Assembly (NCBI RefSeq): GCF_900163815.1
Contig: NZ_FUKO01000014.1
Span: 1 to 43,636 of the forward strand
DNA from: Microbacterium esteraromaticum
Lineage (GTDB): Bacteria; Actinomycetota; Actinomycetes; Actinomycetales; Microbacteriaceae
Direction: 5' to 3'
DNA length: 43,636 nucleotides
Shown: piece by piece, positions 39,203 to 43,636 of the stretch
Layout of the letters: each line of letters begins with the position of its first letter
Position numbering within the stretch: position 1 is the first letter of the stretch
Made by a program: the position numbers and the translations under genes
Notes under the pieces: generated by a model
The model's database searches: none
Seen by the model: only the letters and a program-made list of their open reading frames with translations
What the model was told of the DNA's origin: nothing

Positions 39203-39358
39203 CCGGGCGGCCGACAGGTGACTCACTGACGGTCGATTGGGGACTGACGCAACTATCGACTGTCCGAAGCACGCGAGAGGGTACAGACATGGAACGAGAG
39301 GTGTGAGGATCGAAATGGATGATGATCGAGGTCGGAAGCGCGAGAGAGGATTACTGCC
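39203..39358 (+). other. Gap with a possible short coupled leader ORF
   Basis: No gene is clear here. A 15-aa ORF at about 39315-39362 (MDDDRGRKRERGLLP) ends by overlapping the GTG start of the next gene. It may be a translational leader. I see nothing else. Confidence 0.3.
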
Positions 39359-39568
39359 GTGACTCAGATCGCATATCAGCCGTGGACGCCAGCACCAGAG
39401 CATCGGGAACGGTGGGAACGGCTCGGGATGCTGCGCGACCTTGTTGAGGGAGCCGCGTGGGGATGGCCTATCGATGATCCGACCGAGCTGGCACGACGGG
39501 AAGCGCGCTGTGACAGTGTGATAGCCGCGATGGTTGAGATGGCCCCGGCCGGATACTTTCACGACTGA
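39359..39568 (+). CDS. Small hypothetical protein (69 aa)
   Basis: The GTG-start protein is charged and helical, with QPWTPAPEHRERWERLGML and CDSVIAAMVEMAPAGYFHD. No motif is recognised. It lies convergent with the HTH gene at 39582 with a 13-bp gap. Coding is supported mainly by the uninterrupted frame and a GAGAGAGGA site upstream. Confidence 0.5.
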   Translation: MTQIAYQPWTPAPEHRERWERLGMLRDLVEGAAWGWPIDDPTELARREARCDSVIAAMVEMAPAGYFHD

Positions 39569-39581
39569 CCAGAAACGGTCG

Positions 39582-39920
39582 TTATCGCTCCCTGCCCCAC
39601 GCATGCCGCACGATCGCTGTGACCTCATCCACCTGACGGACTGCAACACCATCGATGCCCATCCGTAGGTGTCGACTGACGGCGCTCTTGCTAATGCCGA
39701 CGACTCCTGCAATCTCGCGCACGGAAAGACCGCGCGTCGAGAGCGCACGAATCGCCTGCAAGACCACCAGGTGCTGCGCGTTCTCGGCCGACGCCAGACG
39801 TTCCCGAGCAGTGTTCATCGCGTACCGTACCTGATCCTCGGTCGCACCCACTGCGAAGCCAGTCCACAACGCATCGTCCGCGGCCTCGTTCCGTTCCGCT
39901 CTGAACTCCATCTGTCCCAT
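39582..39920 (-). CDS. HTH transcriptional regulator with twin palindromic operators
   Basis: The 112-aa protein has a C-terminal helix-turn-helix (GLSVREIAGVVGISKSAVSR, about 68-87) of the Trp-repressor/homeodomain-like sort. It starts at ATG 39920 (MGQMEF), inside the first palindrome; ATG 39911 is the other option. Two TGTCCC-type palindromes upstream suggest autoregulation. The same half-site in the T4SS promoter region hints at a wider regulon. Confidence 0.75.
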   Translation of the reverse strand: MGQMEFRAERNEAADDALWTGFAVGATEDQVRYAMNTARERLASAENAQHLVVLQAIRALSTRGLSVREIAGVVGISKSAVSRHLRMGIDGVAVRQVDEVTAIVRHAWGRER

Positions 39921-39957
39921 GCATGGGACACTAGCAGACTGTCCCACCTATGGGACA
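39913..39957. promoter_or_regulatory. Twin 18-bp operators (TGTCCCA...TGGGACA)
   Basis: TGTCCCATG-CATGGGACA (39913-39930) is a perfect palindrome; TGTCCCA-CCTA-TGGGACA (39940-39957) has 7-bp arms. Their starts are 27 bp apart. They cover the start and upstream region of the minus-strand HTH gene. The half-site recurs in the palindrome at 20405-20424. Confidence 0.7.
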
Positions 39958-39977
39958 GCCCAGAATCGGTCGTTTTT

Positions 39978-39999
39978 GGGCCGCGCAGCTGCGCGGCCC
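39978..39999. other. Perfect palindromic hairpin
   Basis: GGGCCGCGCAG-CTGCGCGGCCC is a 22-bp perfect palindrome. A T-run precedes it on the plus strand, so it is not a canonical terminator in that direction. It may insulate the HTH gene from upstream transcription. The 40000-40111 stretch beyond it shows no gene. Confidence 0.4.
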
Positions 40000-40111
40000 T
40001 CGACGCCTGTGGAGTTGATCGGTGATTGGCGGTCTACTGCTGGGGATATGTGGCATTGCCTGGTGATGGGGGTGCTGGCTGCCGCGCGGTTGGTGTCGTC
40101 GACAGCCTGGG

Positions 40112-40577
40112 TCAGGCATCCGTTCGCGGTGCTGCCGGCATGTCGTACGTCACCCACCCTGCGCTCGTTGCGTGCCGGTCGTAGAGCCGGCGGGCGGTCG
40201 TGTTCTCGTTGGCGGTGATCCAGCGGACGACGGTCGCACCGCCTTCGGTGGCGATGGCCGCCGCCTCGCGTAAGAGTGCGCTGGCCGCGCCGGATCCGCG
40301 CGCCTCGGGATCGGTGAACAGATCGTCCAGAGCGAGCGCGATGTCCCCGTCGTCTGGGCGCGCGAACCAGCGCAGGTTAGCCAGCGCGACGGGAGTGTCT
40401 CTTCTCATCCACGGCAACGATCCCGAGCAAGGAGTGTTCGCGGTGAAGCAACCACCTCCATGCGTTGCTCACGATCTCCGGTTCTCCTGTTGCGCCGTGG
40501 AGGGCCCTGTAGTCGGTGAAGAGTTTGGACCAGGCGGACTCGTCGCGCTCGGCGATCGGTCGGACAAGAATGTTCAT
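40112..40577 (-). pseudogene. GNAT acetyltransferase split by a frameshift
   Basis: The N-terminal frame (ATG 40577, MNILVRPIAERDESAWSKLF) runs to GIVAVDEK and then into a stop. The second frame continues with VALANLRWFARPDDGDIALA and LDDLFTDPEARGSGAASALL, which holds the GNAT acetyl-CoA-binding RGSGAA motif. Deleting one base near 40395-40402 would join them as VDEKDTPVALAN. It is either a real frameshift or a sequencing error. Confidence 0.7.
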
Positions 40578-40629
40578 GACAGAACGTTAGCGAGTGGCTT
40601 CCACCGTTATGTGGCGCGCTCGGGGGCAG

Positions 40630-41301
40630 TCAGCGGGGGTCTCCGGCGATGGCGGTGGAGGCGCCGACTCCGATGATGGCGAGTCCGCCCGTACGGCCGA
40701 TTATGGTCATCTTCCGGGGCGAGGAGCCGAGCCAGCTACGGGCCCGTCCGGCAGCAAGTGCCCATGCCGTATCGGTCACCAGCCCGATTAGGATGGGGAC
40801 GAGACCGAGCAGGAGTATCTGCTGCGCGGTGCCGCCGGCGTCGGGGTTGATGAACTGTGGGACCAGCGCAGTGAAGATGATCAGCGCCTTGGGGTTGGTG
40901 AGGCCGACGATCACCCCTGTACGCGCGGCGGCCCACGATGTCACTTTCGACGTCTGCACAGGCGTGCCACCGTGGTCGCCGGATCTTGCCCCAGGGGGTC
41001 CCTCCACAGCAGGACCGGCGCTGCGGAAGGTGCGAATTCCCAACCATACGAGGTAGATGATGCCTGCCCACTTGATGACCTGGAAGAGCAGTTCGGAACG
41101 CTCCAGCAGAGGGCCCAGACCAAGAGCCACGGCGAGGCCGACGAGATAGCAGCCGATCATGTTGCCGGCAACACTCGACAGGGCTGCCGAACGGCCGACA
41201 CTGAGCGCTCTGCCGATGACGAACATGACACTGGGGCCAGGAACTGCGATCAGTAACGCGCACGCCAGTGCGAGCGCTCCGGCTTGCTGCAGAGTGATCA
41301 T
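40630..41301 (-). CDS. LysE/RhtB-family exporter
   Basis: The 223-aa protein has six hydrophobic segments and the family signature LLIAVPGPSVMFVIGRAL near the start; later segments are GLTNPKALIIFTALVPQFI and VTDTAWALAA. This is the standard LysE topology and length for amino acid or homoserine-lactone efflux. ATG 41301 is used; an in-frame TTG six bases upstream is possible. The next gene upstream on this strand is the EamA exporter, so two export functions lie together. Confidence 0.88.
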   Translation of the reverse strand: MITLQQAGALALACALLIAVPGPSVMFVIGRALSVGRSAALSSVAGNMIGCYLVGLAVALGLGPLLERSELLFQVIKWAGIIYLVWLGIRTFRSAGPAVEGPPGARSGDHGGTPVQTSKVTSWAAARTGVIVGLTNPKALIIFTALVPQFINPDAGGTAQQILLLGLVPILIGLVTDTAWALAAGRARSWLGSSPRKMTIIGRTGGLAIIGVGASTAIAGDPR

Positions 41302-41482
41302 CCCCAAGAGTGTAGGGAGACGGCCTCACGCATGCGGCACTCGACCCGAGTGACAAGTGCCTAGCTCACTGCGAGATGCGTCCTGGATGTCGCCATTCCG
41401 GGAGTGTTCGAACGCGTCGGTGTAAGCGCGCCGATGCAGCGCGGTGAGCCTACGTAGATTGGCGGCTCGTTCAGCAATTGCC

Positions 41483-42409
41483 TCACTCAGGACTGACTCT
41501 GGGTCTCCGGAAGAGCCCATTAGACACTGCCACGGTGGCGATAACGATCGCCGATCCCAGGAGCTGGAACGTCGTCGGGCGCTCGGAGACCACTGCAGCG
41601 GAGAGTCCGAGTGCGAGAACGGGTTGGAGCAGAAGGAGCCCCGAGGTGGTCGTGGGCGCGATCCTGATGCTCCCGTAGTGGATCAGTAGCCACGCGACGA
41701 CCTGGCCGAGTACGGCGAGCACGGCCAACAGTGTCCAGGAGCGCAGGCTGATGCCGGTCAGGTGGAGGCCGCCGGTCCAGGGAGCGATGAGTGCCGTCGT
41801 CACGGCCGCTGAGGCCGTTGCCCAAGCGAGCGGCTGAACGGCGTGTCTGGGTTCGCCTCGGGTAGCGCGGCGGGTGAGAAAGAGGTAAACCCCGTACCCG
41901 ACGCCGGCCAACAGGCCAAGCATTGTGCCTGAGAGCGCTTGTGGGCCGAGAGTGGCCGTGTTCCAGAGACCGCCGACGAGGCTTATCCCGAGCATCATCA
42001 ACGGCAGGGCGCAGACGAACCGTCTGGCGACTGGTTCTCGGTCGATGATGAGTGCGAGCAGGGGCAGCACGATAACCTGCACGTTGATCAGCACTGTGCT
42101 GATCCCGGCACCGACCTCGTAGATCGCTGCGGTCCACGCGGCATAGTCGACGCCGAGCGCGACCCCGGCGACGATTGACCAACCGATGCCCTGCCGTGAA
42201 AGAGAGCCGTGCCAACGCCGTTCACCGAACGCCAGCGGTATGAGCGCCAGGAGGGCGAGGGCACAGCGCAGCATCGCCGTCGTCGCCGCGTCCACGCCCG
42301 CGACCTTGACCAGGATCGCTGAGACGGACAGACACAGTGCCCCAGCCAGGACCGCCGCCGGGGCGAGGACTTTTGTCTGGTTCGAGTCGGGCGAGGGAAG
42401 CGAGATCAT
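41483..42409 (-). CDS. EamA/DMT-family exporter (second copy)
   Basis: The 308-aa protein has ten hydrophobic segments in two EamA repeats and the motif VDYAAWTAAIYEVGAGISTV. It is homologous to the transposon gene at 32307 over its full length (about two-thirds identical by eye) but is GC-rich like its surroundings. It is divergent from the LysR gene at 42482, with a shared operator between. The 41302-41482 stretch before it contains no convincing gene. Confidence 0.88.
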   Translation of the reverse strand: MISLPSPDSNQTKVLAPAAVLAGALCLSVSAILVKVAGVDAATTAMLRCALALLALIPLAFGERRWHGSLSRQGIGWSIVAGVALGVDYAAWTAAIYEVGAGISTVLINVQVIVLPLLALIIDREPVARRFVCALPLMMLGISLVGGLWNTATLGPQALSGTMLGLLAGVGYGVYLFLTRRATRGEPRHAVQPLAWATASAAVTTALIAPWTGGLHLTGISLRSWTLLAVLAVLGQVVAWLLIHYGSIRIAPTTTSGLLLLQPVLALGLSAAVVSERPTTFQLLGSAIVIATVAVSNGLFRRPRVSPE

Positions 42410-42436
42410 GGATCGACGGTAGGCAGCAGATACAGT

Positions 42437-42472
42437 TTAGGACTAGTTCTCATTTCTGCTCACTAGTGATAA
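42437..42472. promoter_or_regulatory. Divergent LysR operator (second copy)
   Basis: Read on the minus strand it is TTATCACTAGT, then GAAAT, then ACTAGTCCTAA: two ACTAGT blocks around a central GAAAT. It agrees with the transposon copy at 32245-32280 in 27 of 36 positions and occupies the same place between the same two genes. Confidence 0.65.
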
Positions 42473-42481
42473 GCATGTCGT

Positions 42482-43384
42482 ATGAGTGTGGAGTGGAGTC
42501 GACTACGGGTGCTTGACGCCGTCGCGCGAACGGGGTCCGTCAGGGGGGCGGCAGCGCTGCTGCACATGACAGGGCCCGCCGTCTCCCAGCAGTTGCGACG
42601 CATCGAGGCCGAGGCGGGAACCCGCGTGGTAATCCCGGACGGCCGTGGCGTGCGCCTGACCAGTGAGGGGCGGGTGCTCGCCGGTTACGCTGGGCAGGTC
42701 GCGGACCTCATGGCGAAGGCGGAGAGCGACCTACACCGCGGCGAGGAGCTGGTCGGGCGGGTGTGCGTCGGCGCGCTGGCCTCGCTGCTCCGCGCGCCAC
42801 TGACGGATGCACTCGCAGCGTTTCAGGCTCGGCATCCTCGGGTGGAGCTACGTGTCGAAGACGGCGAGACTGTCCGGCACATCGAGCTGCTCGCAGACGG
42901 CCGTCTCGACGTCGTGCTCGCCGAGTCGTGGAGCGCAGCACAGCTCAGCCTGCCCGCTAATGCGACTGTTCGCACGCTGAGTCGGGAGACTGCCTGGATC
43001 GCGCTGTCGGAGCAGCATCCACTGCGCGACAGAAAGCAGCTTGGGTACCCCGACCTCGCCTCGGATCGCTGGGCGACCTGCGCCAAAGGGGCCGATGGGC
43101 ATCGGGCACTCGTACAGGCCGCGCGCACAGTCGGCGTGGAAGTCCAGGTCCGATACTTCGTGGCGGACTACTCGACGCAGATCGCTCTAGTGCGGGCCGG
43201 GCTCGCGGTCGCCTGCATCCCCTCCGCGGAACAGCCGGAAGACGGCAACGGAGTGGTGTTCCGGCCGCTGGCAACGCAGATGCACCGTGATATCCAGCTC
43301 CTCGCGGACGGCCGGGCGGCCCCGCGACGCGTAGAGGCGTTCATCGACCATCTGACCGGCACCGAACAGGAGTCTCCCGCTTAG
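42482..43384 (+). CDS. LysR-type regulator (second copy)
   Basis: The 300-aa protein has the LysR HTH (MSVEWSRLRVLDAVARTGSV, then GAAALLHMTGPAVSQQLRRI) and a substrate-binding domain (LRVEDGETVRHIELLADGRL). It is divergent from the EamA gene at 41483. The same gene pair occurs inside transposon A. It probably controls the EamA exporter in response to its substrate. Confidence 0.9.
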   Translation: MSVEWSRLRVLDAVARTGSVRGAAALLHMTGPAVSQQLRRIEAEAGTRVVIPDGRGVRLTSEGRVLAGYAGQVADLMAKAESDLHRGEELVGRVCVGALASLLRAPLTDALAAFQARHPRVELRVEDGETVRHIELLADGRLDVVLAESWSAAQLSLPANATVRTLSRETAWIALSEQHPLRDRKQLGYPDLASDRWATCAKGADGHRALVQAARTVGVEVQVRYFVADYSTQIALVRAGLAVACIPSAEQPEDGNGVVFRPLATQMHRDIQLLADGRAAPRRVEAFIDHLTGTEQESPA

Positions 43385-43401
43385 TGGGGCCTGCCGCTGG
43401 A

Positions 43402-43545
43402 TCAGTCAGATGTTGTGGATGCCGTGCCTGATCGCGACATGGCCAGCACCCCGATCAGTGCGGCGGTGATCGCCAAGACTGTGTAGGCCCCTGTCTGTTG
43501 CGCGAAGACTGACCCGAGGGCGGTGAGAGCAACGACAGTTGTCAT
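43402..43545 (-). pseudogene. C-terminal remnant of a membrane transporter
   Basis: A 47-codon minus-strand frame encodes hydrophobic segments TVVALTALGSVFAQ and YTVLAITAALIGVLAMSR, like the last helices of an MFS-type permease, then stops at 43402-43404. Upstream, the open frame continues only to a TAG just beyond the 19-bp repeat at 43546-43564, so the gene is cut there. The assignment is tentative. Confidence 0.4.
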
Positions 43546-43564
43546 TGTCCGAAGTCGTCGGCAC
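43546..43564. repeat. Right copy of the 19-bp inverted repeat
   Basis: TGTCCGAAGTCGTCGGCAC is the exact reverse complement of 31-49. It sits at the break point of the transporter remnant. On a circular molecule it would lie about 100 bp from the left copy. The last 70 bases of the window hold no gene. Confidence 0.6.
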
Positions 43565-43636
43565 AGCTGGCCCTAGTAATCCGGGCATTGTGCTGGGGAC
43601 TGTGGACAACGCCCGATCTGTACTGGTGTGCACAAA

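Noticed and set aside
41326..41520. 64-aa minus-strand frame after the EamA gene
   Set aside because: It overlaps the end of the EamA gene, has no start signal and no recognisable features.
43406..43633. 75-aa minus-strand frame at the right end
   Set aside because: Its composition is low-complexity. The neighbouring frame gives hydrophobic helices like a transporter end, which is the more likely reading.

Overview
The window is GC-rich, with actinobacterial families throughout (SCO6880-family T4SS protein, DUF4913, DUF6668, DUF3560, DUF3846). It reads as a conjugative plasmid, or a large piece of one, from a Microbacteriaceae-like actinobacterium. The genus is inferred from gene families only. 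Replication, partition, a MobF relaxase and a type IV secretion operon are all present. The window could be the whole circle: a short palindrome would form across the last and first bases, and a 19-bp inverted repeat sits near both ends. This is suggestive, not shown.

Layout. (1) 1-1.84 kb: a serine resolvase with a res-like repeat region, then an overlapping pair, an Arr-like ADP-ribosyltransferase and an HNH endonuclease. (2) 1.86-7.02 kb: two small minus-strand genes, a candidate oriT/promoter gap, the MobF relaxase-helicase, and an antitoxin/zeta-toxin pair. The zeta toxin and the relaxase share a C-terminal WWGVDVD motif and a basic tail. (3) 7.03-20.35 kb, minus strand: one long, tightly overlapped conjugation operon (beta-propeller protein, two ParA-like proteins, pilin-like, VirB8-like, VirB6-like, SCO6880, VirB4-like, VirD4-like coupling protein, DUF4913, murein hydrolase, lipoprotein, HTH protein). 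A wHTH regulator is divergent, with palindromes between. (4) 20.9-23.0 kb: RHH protein, a leader ORF translationally coupled to the replication initiator, and the initiator. (5) 23.0-31.0 kb: plasmid maintenance and establishment genes (ParB-like, DUF3560, DUF3846, NrdH redoxin, SSB, ParA, RHH-type ParB, membrane nuclease). Four are preceded by nearly identical ~90-bp promoter-leader cassettes, with a fifth truncated copy. Between them lie long non-coding elements closed by long-range terminal stems.

(6) 31.07-37.37 kb: a ~5.9-kb composite of two adjacent IS481-type transposons that splits a small minus-strand gene. The outer inverted repeats match in 24 of 25 bases, both flanks are ACTAGA, and removing the block restores an uninterrupted reading frame. 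Each half has a transposase plus its own cargo: LysR/EamA exporter in one, TetR/DoxX and an AbiV-like protein in the other. (7) 37.4-39.9 kb: SRAP (YedK-like) protein, small regulators, a second copy of one structured non-coding element, and an autoregulated-looking HTH gene with twin palindromes. (8) 40.1-43.6 kb: a frameshifted GNAT, a LysE exporter, a second divergent LysR/EamA module homologous to the transposon-borne one with the same operator-like sequence, and a short transporter remnant.

The most notable candidates for undescribed biology are the shared relaxase/toxin tail (possible co-translocated toxin), the structured non-coding elements whose closing stems change on both sides, the repeated promoter-leader regulon, and the composite cargo-bearing IS481 transposon.
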